From NCBI RefSeq assembly GCF_000821065.1, contig NZ_CDGG01000001.1, forward strand, positions 1,302,001 to 1,366,000: DNA of 64,000 nucleotides, read 5' to 3'. This DNA is from Oceanobacillus oncorhynchi (lineage in GTDB: Bacteria > Bacillota > Bacilli > Bacillales > Amphibacillaceae). Below the pieces are notes generated by a model that was given only the letters and a program-made list of their open reading frames with translations, was not told where the DNA came from and did not search any database. Each line of letters starts with the position of its first letter. Position 1 is the first letter of the stretch. Below are positions 46,965 to 55,047 of the stretch, piece by piece. Made by a program: the position numbers and the translations under genes.

Positions 46965-47509
46965 TTGCTGTAATGTTGCTGCTCCCATTCCTCACGCAGC
47001 ATCCCCATGCGGATGGAATCATAATATTCATCTTGATAATACCGAACCTTGCGAATTTGTGCTTCCATTTGCATCCCGAGTTTTTCCGCTACCCGAATCA
47101 TTCGAATGTTACCGGACCAAGTCGTTAAACCGATACGAACTAACGGCAGCTGATTAAAAAGATGATTGATCCATAGTTTCAAAGCGCGGGTGCCGATTCC
47201 CTTTCCCCAGGATGCTGCTTCATGTAAAACAATACCAATCTCTAACCAGCAGGAGGGCTGATGCTCCCAATAATAAGAAATCGTACCAAGAATATGACCA
47301 TCAAGCTCTACAGCCCAATATTTTTCAGAATTTATCCAATGCGCCTGTTCTGTTAAAAAAGCTTCATATGATTTTGCCTGATGCGGGAAATAGGGGGCAT
47401 CCCATTTTTTCCATTCTGGCTTTTCTTCCTTAAATATCAACTCCCACAGACGCGGCAGATCCTTTTCTTCAATTGTACGAATGCTTAGATTATTGTCTGT
47501 ATATTGCAA
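46961..47509 (-). CDS. GNAT acetyltransferase, RimJ/RimL type
   Basis: A 182-residue N-acetyltransferase. Family features are SIRTIEEKDLPRLWEL at the start, the acetyl-CoA loop HEAASWGKGIGTRALKLWINHLF and VRIGLTTWSGNIRMIRVAEKLGMQMEAQIRKVRYYQDEYYDSI near the end. Substrate unknown. The start codon is TTG 47509, about ten bases after AAAGGAG; no ATG is available. Monocistronic. Confidence 0.88.
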   Translation of the reverse strand: MQYTDNNLSIRTIEEKDLPRLWELIFKEEKPEWKKWDAPYFPHQAKSYEAFLTEQAHWINSEKYWAVELDGHILGTISYYWEHQPSCWLEIGIVLHEAASWGKGIGTRALKLWINHLFNQLPLVRIGLTTWSGNIRMIRVAEKLGMQMEAQIRKVRYYQDEYYDSIRMGMLREEWEQQHYSN

Positions 47510-47650
47510 TGGACGAATCTCCTTTTCTATTCCTTTTTATTGGGTATCGCTTTTTTGAAAAATGATTGAAAAGGAACGTGCCTCTGCTTTTCAATCACCT
47601 GTGTCCTCTGTTTCATTTTTAATCAGCCCCATGGGGATAGCCTCAGCAAA

Positions 47651-48619
47651 TTAAGCTATTTCTCTCTTATTTCCTTTTTCATTATTATTCACCGGTATTT
47701 TTGACCAGATGGATGCAAGGATAGACCCGCTGATTACATGCATCACAACGGCAATAGCACCTGGCAATGCAGCCAATGGCTGTGCAGCAAAATGGGCGCT
47801 CGCTAAGGTGGTGCCTAATCCAGCATTTTGAATGCCGACTTCGATGGATATTGCTCTTCTTGTCTCTTCATTGAGACGAAGCACTGTGGCAACTAAGAAG
47901 CCAAGCAAAAGTCCCGACCAATTATGCAAGAGAACGGTGACAAAAATAAGCGCTCCTGAAGATGCAATATTTTCTGTATTTCCTGAAACAACTGCAGCCA
48001 CTACTCCCGAAATAGCTATAACCGAAATCAGCGGCAAAATTTCTATACTTTTGTCAACTGCCACTGGAAAGAACCTTTGAAAAATAAGTCCTAACACAAT
48101 GGGAACAATAATAACTTGAATGATAGAAATAAACATGGCAAACGGATTTACTGGGATCCATTGTCCAGCTAGAAGATACAAAAGCACTGGTGTCATAATT
48201 GGTGCCAGCATAGTAGAAACAGATGTCATCGTAACGGATAACGCTACATTTCCTTTAGCGAGATATACCATGACATTCGATGCAGTACCTCCGGGAACAG
48301 ATCCTACTAAGATAATTCCAGCTGCCAGAGCAGGCGGTAAATTTAAAAGCTTTGCAATTCCAAATGCAAGCAGCGGCATAATGGTGAATTGCAGAATAAC
48401 GCCAATAATAACTGGTACAGGTTTTGTTAACACCAGCTTAAAATCGTTTGGTGTCATGGTGAGCCCCATTCCAAACATAACGATTCCAAGTAATATGGTC
48501 ATATAATTGTTTAACCAATTAAAACCGCCGGGCATATAGAAGGCAGCAACAGCGACTAAAATAGTGATGAATGCAAAATACTTATTCGAAAAATTACTGA
48601 TGTGAATGAATAATTTCAT
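47651..48619 (-). CDS. bile acid:sodium symporter (BASS) family transporter
   Basis: A 322-residue membrane protein with nine or ten hydrophobic segments. Typical BASS features are GIVMFGMGLTMTPNDFKLVLTKPVPVIIGV, GSVPGGTASNVMVYLAKGNVALSVTMTS and EVGIQNAGLGTTLASAHF. It is similar to B. subtilis YocS and bacterial ketopantoate/organic anion carriers; substrate not determined. The frame is open to 48748, but that part is unlike the family, so ATG 48619 is preferred although its GGGAG is twelve bases away. Confidence 0.88.
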   Translation of the reverse strand: MKLFIHISNFSNKYFAFITILVAVAAFYMPGGFNWLNNYMTILLGIVMFGMGLTMTPNDFKLVLTKPVPVIIGVILQFTIMPLLAFGIAKLLNLPPALAAGIILVGSVPGGTASNVMVYLAKGNVALSVTMTSVSTMLAPIMTPVLLYLLAGQWIPVNPFAMFISIIQVIIVPIVLGLIFQRFFPVAVDKSIEILPLISVIAISGVVAAVVSGNTENIASSGALIFVTVLLHNWSGLLLGFLVATVLRLNEETRRAISIEVGIQNAGLGTTLASAHFAAQPLAALPGAIAVVMHVISGSILASIWSKIPVNNNEKGNKREIA

Positions 48620-48923
48620 ACTTCTATGATACTCCCTTACTTCAATATAATAGAATAGGATTCCGTATTTTATTTTGATGCACATTTTCTGAGTATGCAT
48701 AGACAAGAAATAAACTTTAAGTTTGGATAGACGGAATAGAATGTACAAACTTTGTGATAAATAAATAATATTGGATTAGTCTGAAAATAATATTTATGTA
48801 AAATCTTCCTTTATCCCTTTTTTCGGAAATCCTTCTAAGAAATTGTTGACAAGTATATCGCAAAAAAATTAAAAAGTCTATATAAAATTTTCAATGCTAG
48901 AAAAGGATAAAAAGCAAACATAA
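48620..48923. other. AT-rich upstream region of the BASS gene
   Basis: No gene with a ribosome site and no riboswitch; the BASS promoter on the minus strand should be here but I could not assign it. Confidence 0.35.
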
Positions 48924-48957
48924 AAAAAACAAGCGCAATTTCGCGCTTGTTTTTTAA
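48924..48957. terminator. terminator of the NlpC/P60 gene
   Basis: AAACAAGCGC-AAATTTC-type stem: AACAAGCGCGAAA on the minus strand pairs with its complement around a 4-base loop, flanked by A- and T-runs, so it works on either strand. It begins six bases after the stop codon. Confidence 0.85.
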
Positions 48958-48962
48958 AACTA

Positions 48963-49916
48963 TTAATTGAAAGATTTTGCTCCAAGGTAATGTTGCTGCC
49001 AATAATCAACGCTCATGTCAGCTACAACCATTGCACCGCTGCCGCTGCTTGCGTGGATCATTTGGTTGTTACCAATGTAAATTCCGCTGTGAGATGCGCC
49101 AGCTGTATCATATGTTCCTTCAAAGAAGACAACATCGCCAACGCTTGGAGAATCTACATGTACCCCGTCACTTGCCCACATTTCACTGTGCGTACGAGAA
49201 ACATCAATGCCTACTTGGTCAAACGTATAGTTGATCAATCCGCTGCTGTCTAATGCAGAAGGGTTTGATTCTCCTGGAGTATATGCTCCAAATTGATATG
49301 GGATTCCTAGTGCACTTCGAGCTGCATCAACAATAGCCTGATCGCTGGCAGAAGCACTTTCTGTTCCTACATTATCATTATCTGTTCCATCGGAGTCGTT
49401 AGATACTTCTTCAATAACAATATCATTTTCACTTGTTCCTTCTGTTGCTTCCTCTTCACTAGCTTCTGGTTCTGAAGCTTCTTCAGAGCTTGGAGCGGAT
49501 TCAACAGGAGTACCTAGTGCATCAGAAGTAGCTGGTCCTACAATACCGTCTTCTTGCAAGCCTTGATCAGATTGGAAATCTCTTACGTCTTGTTCCGTAA
49601 GCTCTCCAAAAATACCATCTACGTTACTAGAAGAATAGCCTTGATCGTGCAATGAACTTTGTATATTTTCTACCTCTGATCCGGAATCACCTTGTTGAAC
49701 AAGAGAAGAGTTAACTGTTGCAGAAGGTGTTTCTTCAGAAGATTGTTCCTCTTGAGCTTCAGGGAGGCTACTTTCTTCGTAGGTGATATCTCCTTCTGTT
49801 GATCCTTCTCCCGCATTTGCTAATACACTGGAGCCTACTACCGGAGTGAGTGCTAACGTTGCAGCAAACGCAGTCGAAATAACATATTTTTTTGCATCAA
49901 GATTCAATGGTGCCAA
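48963..49916 (-). CDS. secreted PG-binding / NlpC-P60 protein lacking catalytic cysteine
   Basis: A 317-residue exported protein. Signal peptide 1-35 (cleavage probably after VLANA), an acidic linker, a PG_binding_1 domain (about 70-135, GDSGSEVENIQSSLHDQGY...GLQEDGIVGPAT), a second Ser/Glu-rich linker, then an NlpC/P60 domain (195-317). The catalytic motif, normally DCSG, reads D-S224-S-G (codon AGC), while the histidines H276 (ASHSGIYIG) and H288 (MIHASS) remain. It is therefore probably inactive as a D,L-endopeptidase, or an unusual serine variant; it may bind wall without cutting. TTG 49916 follows AAGGAGG. Monocistronic. Confidence 0.88.
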   Translation of the reverse strand: MAPLNLDAKKYVISTAFAATLALTPVVGSSVLANAGEGSTEGDITYEESSLPEAQEEQSSEETPSATVNSSLVQQGDSGSEVENIQSSLHDQGYSSSNVDGIFGELTEQDVRDFQSDQGLQEDGIVGPATSDALGTPVESAPSSEEASEPEASEEEATEGTSENDIVIEEVSNDSDGTDNDNVGTESASASDQAIVDAARSALGIPYQFGAYTPGESNPSALDSSGLINYTFDQVGIDVSRTHSEMWASDGVHVDSPSVGDVVFFEGTYDTAGASHSGIYIGNNQMIHASSGSGAMVVADMSVDYWQQHYLGAKSFN

Positions 49917-50428
49917 AAGAATTCCTCCTTAAGAATGTTTGTATTATTTTGTTGAAAAACAGAAACCTATGTAGCAAGATTTCGCTCAAATCGTGATATG
50001 GCCGTCCGTTAATCTCCTATTCTATGATGTATTGTATATAGGGGAGTACAAATTGATTGAAGCAGAAGATAACGGACTGAAACCAACCCAGACTTGATTC
50101 AGCTATATTTTCGCTGAACTTTTATTTTTTCACTATATACAAGGTAACATAGAGATATCACAAGAAGGTGTCCAAATTTTTAAAGGTCGGTAACAAATTA
50201 TTAAAATATATTACATCAATCGACAGGTTTCGAATCAAGTTCTATCAACATTTTCAGATAAATTTACGGTTTTTTCATTTCATTTTCATTTCGAAAAGCT
50301 ATTAATATTACAATCTTGTAAAAGAAATCGAAATTTTTAAAAAGGTAATTAGAGTTTTAATAGAAAATAAGTTATCCTTATAAGGTAATTGATTATTTTG
50401 AAACGTCCTTACCGTTCTGAAAAGGCAG
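49917..50428. other. intergenic region between divergent NlpC/P60 and ydjF-like genes
   Basis: Very AT-rich. Apart from the ribosome site of the minus-strand gene and the SigW-type promoter just beyond it, I see no gene, hairpin terminator or conserved RNA. Confidence 0.35.
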
Positions 50429-50455
50429 TGAAACCTTTTGTGGAGTTCAAACGTA
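50429..50455 (+). promoter_or_regulatory. SigW-type (ECF) promoter of the ydjFGHI-like operon
   Basis: TGAAAC (50429-50434), 17 bp, CGTA (50452-50455): the hallmark of extracytoplasmic-function sigma factor SigW in Bacillus. It lies 36 bp before the first gene of an operon whose B. subtilis equivalent is in the SigW regulon. Confidence 0.8.
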
Positions 50456-50490
50456 CAATTATTTAAGCGAGGCAGAAAGGATGATTCAGA

Positions 50491-51000
50491 ATGCGTTTTT
50501 TTAAAGGCCTTTTTTCATCTGAAAGAGAAGCGAAGAAAAACAGACAAAAGCTGCAAAAAAGCAGAAAAGAAATGGATAGCGTAATGCGGGAAATGCACGC
50601 CAAAATAGACACTATTCAACTAAACATTACCAGAACACAGGAAAAGCTAATAGAGCAGCAAGGACTGGCAGATAAGTTTGCCAGATATGAAGAAAGTTCG
50701 GAACAAGCAAATGAAAAAAGCCGGTTTCAAATGCAAAAAGAAGCGGCACAGAAAGAAATTGAAAAATTACAACGCCAAAGATATGATTTTGAAACACAGA
50801 TGGTCCCTTTCCAGCAAAGCTATGACCGAATGCGTCAAACATTTTCAGAAACCTTTGACCAGCTGGATGCTTTAGAGATGGAGACCTCTGCGAAAGAAAA
50901 TGAAGCAGATATAATGAAATACACTACAGCACAAGAAGAGAAGATCCAGTTTGAGCTTGCTGAAGCAGAGGCGCTGCTTGAATTGCGATCAGAAAAATGA
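50491..51000 (+). CDS. coiled-coil protein at the PspA (YdjF) position
   Basis: A 169-residue, highly charged and almost wholly helical protein (long heptad-like E/K/Q/R stretches from 12 to 165). It starts MRFFKGLFSSEREAKKNRQK, a short amphipathic N-terminus. It occupies the place of pspA (ydjF) in the B. subtilis ydjFGHI operon but is shorter than the about 227 residues of PspA, so homology to PspA/LiaH is likely only in architecture. A role at the stressed membrane is inferred from the SigW promoter and neighbours. Confidence 0.75.
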   Translation: MRFFKGLFSSEREAKKNRQKLQKSRKEMDSVMREMHAKIDTIQLNITRTQEKLIEQQGLADKFARYEESSEQANEKSRFQMQKEAAQKEIEKLQRQRYDFETQMVPFQQSYDRMRQTFSETFDQLDALEMETSAKENEADIMKYTTAQEEKIQFELAEAEALLELRSEK

Positions 51001-51011
51001 GGTGAAGACGG

Positions 51012-52040
51012 ATGTTAGTGCATTATAAATGTCCCAACTGCGGGGCGGATATGGAATTTGACAGTGCTTCCGGTCATTTGGCCTGTGACAGCTGCGGGCA
51101 TGAGGAACATATTGATACGTATAATGACGTGAATATCTCACAGTCCTTTGAGGAAGACGAGGCGAAGGAATATCATTGTGAGAATTGCGGTGCTATTGTT
51201 TTAACTGATGCAGATACAACGGCGACCTCATGCAGCTTCTGCGGGGCCGGGGTGGTGCTTGCTGACCGGTTATCCGGGGAGTTGGCACCTGCGAAAGTAA
51301 TTCCGTTTACCATCAGTAAAGAAGAAGCAATGGAAGCATTTAAAAAATGGTGTAAAAATGGCAGGTTGACGCCTAAGGGCTTTATGACTGCAGACCGTGT
51401 AAAAAATATTACAGGAATGTATGTCCCATTTTGGATGTATGATTTAGATAATGATGTAGACGTGAAAGCAACAGGAACGAAAGTGCGCACGTATCGGCGC
51501 GGCGATTATCGTTATACGGAAACCAAGTATTATCGTGTGCATAGAGATATTGATATCAGTTATTTAAAAGTGCCGGTCGATGCATCAGAAAAAATGAATG
51601 ATGAGCTGATGGATAAAATAGAGCCTTATGATTATAACAAGCTGGAGGATTTTAAAACGCCTTATCTAGCAGGATACTTAGCTGAAAAGTATAATTATAC
51701 CGATGATGAATTATTTGACCGGGTGAAGGCAAAAATTCAAGGTTTTATGGATACGTATATAGCTTCGACCATCCGGGGATACAGCTCTGTAAGCTATCAA
51801 CAGAAAAACATACGCACCAAGAAAGCAAACAGCTACTATGTCCTGCTGCCAGTCTGGATGGTATATTACGATTTTGATCAGCAGGAGCATACCTTTGCAA
51901 TGAATGGGCAGACTGGAAAAATTGTCGGAAAGCCGCCGTTGAGCTATTCGAAGGCAGCGCTTTGGTTTTCCAGCATTGCTGGCGGGTCTTTTGTTTTATT
52001 TAAAGCAATAGCGATGATGCTGGGCGGTGATTTACTATGA
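51012..52040 (+). CDS. ydjG: zinc-ribbon membrane-anchored protein (YdjG-like)
   Basis: A 342-residue protein with two zinc ribbons at the N-terminus: C7/C10/C25/C28 and C56/C59/C74/C77, of the TFIIB/rubredoxin kind. A globular domain follows (AKVIPFTISKEEAMEAFKKW, GMYVPFWMYDLDN, LLPVWMVYYDF), and one hydrophobic segment ends the chain (AALWFSSIAGGSFVLFKAIAMM). Ribosome site GAGGTGAAG. The stop overlaps the next start (ATGA). In B. subtilis the homologue is induced by envelope stress; biochemical function unknown. Confidence 0.85.
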   Translation: MLVHYKCPNCGADMEFDSASGHLACDSCGHEEHIDTYNDVNISQSFEEDEAKEYHCENCGAIVLTDADTTATSCSFCGAGVVLADRLSGELAPAKVIPFTISKEEAMEAFKKWCKNGRLTPKGFMTADRVKNITGMYVPFWMYDLDNDVDVKATGTKVRTYRRGDYRYTETKYYRVHRDIDISYLKVPVDASEKMNDELMDKIEPYDYNKLEDFKTPYLAGYLAEKYNYTDDELFDRVKAKIQGFMDTYIASTIRGYSSVSYQQKNIRTKKANSYYVLLPVWMVYYDFDQQEHTFAMNGQTGKIVGKPPLSYSKAALWFSSIAGGSFVLFKAIAMMLGGDLL

Positions 52041-52822
52041 AGAAGTTTTTAATTACGGCTGGTATACTTGTACTTATATCTTTCCTAATGCTGCCTGCAG
52101 TGTCTGCAGAGAAGCAGTATATTTATGATGATGCAAACATATTTACAGATAATGAGCGGACGGATCTGGAGCAGAGAGCGGCAGAATATAGTGAAGAGAA
52201 CGAGATTGATATTCTTATTTTGACGAAGGATGAGTCTGACGGAAGAGATATCCAAAAATATATCGATGACTTCTATGATGAACAGGGCCCCGGATATGAT
52301 GGAGAACATGGAGATACGGTATTTATGGGGCTTGATTTTTCAGGACCTTCCGGAGAAAGAGATATTGCGGTAAGCGGATTTTATAAGGGAGAAGAGTATG
52401 TTGGCCCTGAGCGTGCGCAGCAGCTTGCCGATGATTTAGTTCCTGATTTACGAAATAACGATTATTACGATGCCAGCTTATTATATTTTGAGAAGGTAGA
52501 GCGATATATGGGTGTGAACCCGAGTATCAACCCGGACAGTATTTTTCTTCAAACTTGGTTCCAGTTGCTGGCTGCTGTTATAATTGGTGCAGTTATTGTA
52601 GGTTCCATGATTTTTAATATGGGCGGCCGTGTGACAACGAATGCAAGTACGTATCTTGATGCGGATAATTCAAGAATTAAAAGCAAGTCAGATAGATATT
52701 TACGTCAAACCGTTACGAAAACGAAAATTCAGAAGAACAACAGCGGCGGAGGCCGGGGAGGCGGCAGTATAGGCAGAACTGGCGGCGGACATTCCCGCTC
52801 TTCCGGACGTGCAAAGTTTTAA
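52037..52822 (+). CDS. ydjH: TPM-domain exported protein (YdjH-like)
   Basis: A 261-residue protein. Signal peptide 1-24 (cleavage after VSA), then a TPM domain (YIYDDANIFTDNERTDLEQRAAEYSEENEIDILILT...), one membrane helix at about 176-196 (LLAAVIIGAVIVGSMIF), and a cytoplasmic or surface tail ending in a Gly/Ser-rich stretch (GGGRGGGSIGRTGGGHSRSSGRAKF). TPM domains act in thylakoid photosystem repair and membrane-protein turnover; the Gly-rich tail is a common companion. Coupled to ydjG by a 4-bp overlap. Confidence 0.85.
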   Translation: MKKFLITAGILVLISFLMLPAVSAEKQYIYDDANIFTDNERTDLEQRAAEYSEENEIDILILTKDESDGRDIQKYIDDFYDEQGPGYDGEHGDTVFMGLDFSGPSGERDIAVSGFYKGEEYVGPERAQQLADDLVPDLRNNDYYDASLLYFEKVERYMGVNPSINPDSIFLQTWFQLLAAVIIGAVIVGSMIFNMGGRVTTNASTYLDADNSRIKSKSDRYLRQTVTKTKIQKNNSGGGRGGGSIGRTGGGHSRSSGRAKF

Positions 52823-52867
52823 TTATAGATTGAATGAAGGTATTGAAATAAAGAAAGGATGAACAGA

Positions 52868-53917
52868 ATGATGGGCTTTTTTAGAGGGCAATTAGCAAAT
52901 GTGATTGAATGGGAATCATTTCGTGATGATATGATCTTTTGGAAATGGAATAACAACGAGGTGAAAAAAGGAAGTAAATTAATTGTTCGTCCGGGCCAGG
53001 ATGCTATTTTTTTCAACCAGGGAAAAATTGAAGGGGTTTTTAAAGAAGAGGGCGAATATGAAATTGAATCAGACATTATTCCTTTTTTATCTACCTTAAA
53101 AGGATTTAAATTTGGATTTAACAGCGGAATGCGTGTGGAAGTGCTTTTTGTCAATACAAAACAATTTACTGTGAAATGGGGCACAAAAAATGCGATAAAC
53201 ATACCTTCTCCACAGCTTCCTGGCGGTATACCGATTCGTGCTAATGGAACCTTTCAGTTTACAGTGAAAGATTATGTGAAGCTGATAGATAATATCGCAG
53301 GCGTCAGAGACAGTTTTCTGGTGGAAGACATTCGCCTGAGAATTACTGCTGTTTTAGATCAATTATTAATGAAGTGGATTACCAGAGAAGGAAAGGATAT
53401 GTTTAATCTTCAGGCGAATTCCTTTGAAATCGGCGAGGGTATCAAAGAGGATTTAGATAAGCAAGTCAATCAGGATGGTTTTGAGATTAAAGGTTTTCAA
53501 ATCATGAGCTTTAATTATCCAAAAGAAATCCAGGATATGATTACAAAAACTGCTTCGCATGGCATGATCGGCGATATGGGACGGTATAAAGATGTCGCTA
53601 TGACGGATGCGATTGCTTCCGGGAAATCAGATGGCGGCAATTCCGCAACAGATATGGCCGGAATGATGATGGGAATGCAGATGGCAAAGGAAATGATGAA
53701 CGGTACGAATGACCAAAATACAGCAAATCACCAGCAGTCCAATCAGGGTGGGCAGCAAAATCAGGGTGGACAACAAAGCCAGAATCAACAGACCGGAAAC
53801 CAGCAGAATGCTTCTGATAATGAAGGAAGCGGATCAATTCCAAACTTCTGTCCGAATTGCGGAAGTAAAACACAGGGAATGAATTTCTGCGGGAATTGTG
53901 GACATAAGCTGGTTTAA
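52868..53917 (+). CDS. ydjI: SPFH-domain protein with C-terminal zinc ribbon (YdjI-like)
   Basis: A 349-residue protein of the virion-core/SPFH (band 7-like) group. It starts FFRGQLANVIEWESFRDDMIFWKW, has the SPFH-type core up to about residue 255 (MITKTASHGMIGDMGRYKDVAMTDAIAS), a Q/N/G-rich linker and a zinc ribbon FCPNCGSKTQGMNFCGNCG. No transmembrane helix is evident. ATG 52859 directly abuts AAAGG, so ATG 52868, nine bases away, is preferred. Last gene of the SigW-type operon; SPFH proteins often form large membrane-domain scaffolds. Confidence 0.85.
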   Translation: MMGFFRGQLANVIEWESFRDDMIFWKWNNNEVKKGSKLIVRPGQDAIFFNQGKIEGVFKEEGEYEIESDIIPFLSTLKGFKFGFNSGMRVEVLFVNTKQFTVKWGTKNAINIPSPQLPGGIPIRANGTFQFTVKDYVKLIDNIAGVRDSFLVEDIRLRITAVLDQLLMKWITREGKDMFNLQANSFEIGEGIKEDLDKQVNQDGFEIKGFQIMSFNYPKEIQDMITKTASHGMIGDMGRYKDVAMTDAIASGKSDGGNSATDMAGMMMGMQMAKEMMNGTNDQNTANHQQSNQGGQQNQGGQQSQNQQTGNQQNASDNEGSGSIPNFCPNCGSKTQGMNFCGNCGHKLV

Positions 53918-53934
53918 ATACGAAAAATAGATTA

Positions 53935-53978
53935 AAAATAAGGGTGCTGTCTTGGAGGAGATAGTATCCTTATTTTTT
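53935..53978 (+). terminator. terminator of the ydjFGHI-like operon
   Basis: AAAATAAGGGT pairs with ATCCTTATTTT (53965-53975), G-U tolerated, and ends in a T-run. Confidence 0.7.
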
Positions 53979-54055
53979 GATATAATATAAAGCTCCTTCC
54001 CTTTCATCTATTCTGCAATATGATATGATTACAGATAGAAAGAAGGTGTTCTCAG

Positions 54056-55035
54056 GTGTTACTAGTTATTCTAATTTGTTTCACTATCGCCATGCTGGCA
54101 GCCTTTGTTGGAAGTCTGGCCGGACTGGGGGGCGGTGTGGTTTTAATTCCATTGCTTTTTCTTGCAAATGGGAATATCGAAGGTTTTGAGTGGGTGACTC
54201 CGCAAACGGTTGTCGCAATGTCCTTGCTGGTGATGTTTTTACAGACATTTCCTCCGCTCTATCCTTTGCAAAAACAAAGCGGATCGATTATAAAGCTGGC
54301 GGTTTGTTTCTGATTGGCAGTATCCCGGGGAGTATGTGTGGAGCCTGGTTGAACCAATATGTTCAGGCGAATATATTTTATCACGGAGAATCGTCCGTAA
54401 AACTCTCGCCTCAAAATAAAGCGTAAAAATAAATTTATTTAAGCGGGAGATAATGGACGCTAACTCCCTGAATCACTCAACTAATCATGCAGTGGGAGAA
54501 AGGAAAAAACTCCCACTGCATGAAGTTTCGTTTTATATTTACTTTGAAATTTTAATTATTTTGATTGCAGCTATTCTTTTTTACCGGCAGTTAAGAGGAA
54601 TAAAGCCGCGGGAAGTAGATGTTTCTGAAAAAGAATCCCGCCAGGCAGAAATAGGGGCAGAAATATATACATATAAATTTCAAATTATACCTGCTGTAGC
54701 TATTGCTTTTTTTGCCAGGATGTTATCGGGCTTTTTTGGCATCGGCGGAGGAGCAATCATGGTTCCAGTTATGCTGCTTGTATTTGGTCCGCCCATACTG
54801 CTACGGCGACATCGATGTTTATGATTATATTCGTCAGCTTGTTTGGAAGCACCACTCATGTTGCGCTTGGCAACATAGAGTGGGCATATGTGCTTTTCTT
54901 TATACCGGGGGAATGGATTGGGGCAAACTGGGTGCGTTCACCAATCAAAAAAATTCAAGTTCGCTCTTAGAGCTGCTTTTGAGAATCTTATTAATTGTGA
55001 TGGGGATTCGCATGATTTTACAAGGAATTGGTTAG
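54056..55035 (+). pseudogene. yunE: TauE/SafE-family permease (YunE-like), disrupted
   Basis: Pieces of one sulfite-exporter/TauE permease are spread over all three frames. The first part (GSLAGLGGGVVLIPLLFLANG... to VVAMSLLVMF) shifts frame at the T-run near 54236-54240; the next (ISSALSFAKTKRIDYKAGG...CGAWLNQYVQAN) is cut by a small palindromic insertion (about 54377-54537); after it the gene resumes (YFEILIILIAAILFYRQL...FFGIGGGAIMVPVMLLVFG), shifts again near 54790 (HTATATSMFMIIFVSLFGSTTHVALGNIEW) and once more near 54955 (LLELLLRILLIVMGIRMILQ). At least three frameshifts plus one insertion: surely nonfunctional. Position next to yunD matches B. subtilis yunE. Confidence 0.9.
54377..54537. 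mobile_element. palindrome-bearing miniature insertion in yunE (IS200/IS605-derived, probable)
   Basis: About 160 bp beginning TTTTATCACGGAGAATCGTC and ending TGAAGTTTCGTTTTAT. It holds a hairpin GGGAG...CTCCC (54444-54470) and a perfect 12-bp palindrome ATGCAGTGGGAG / CTCCCACTGCAT (54487-54498, 54510-54521). The subterminal palindromes and lack of terminal inverted repeats suggest a PATE, a relic of an IS200/IS605 element. The same two ends recur at 56455-56511. It encodes no protein. Confidence 0.65.
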
Positions 55036-55047
55036 GGGCGATGAAGT

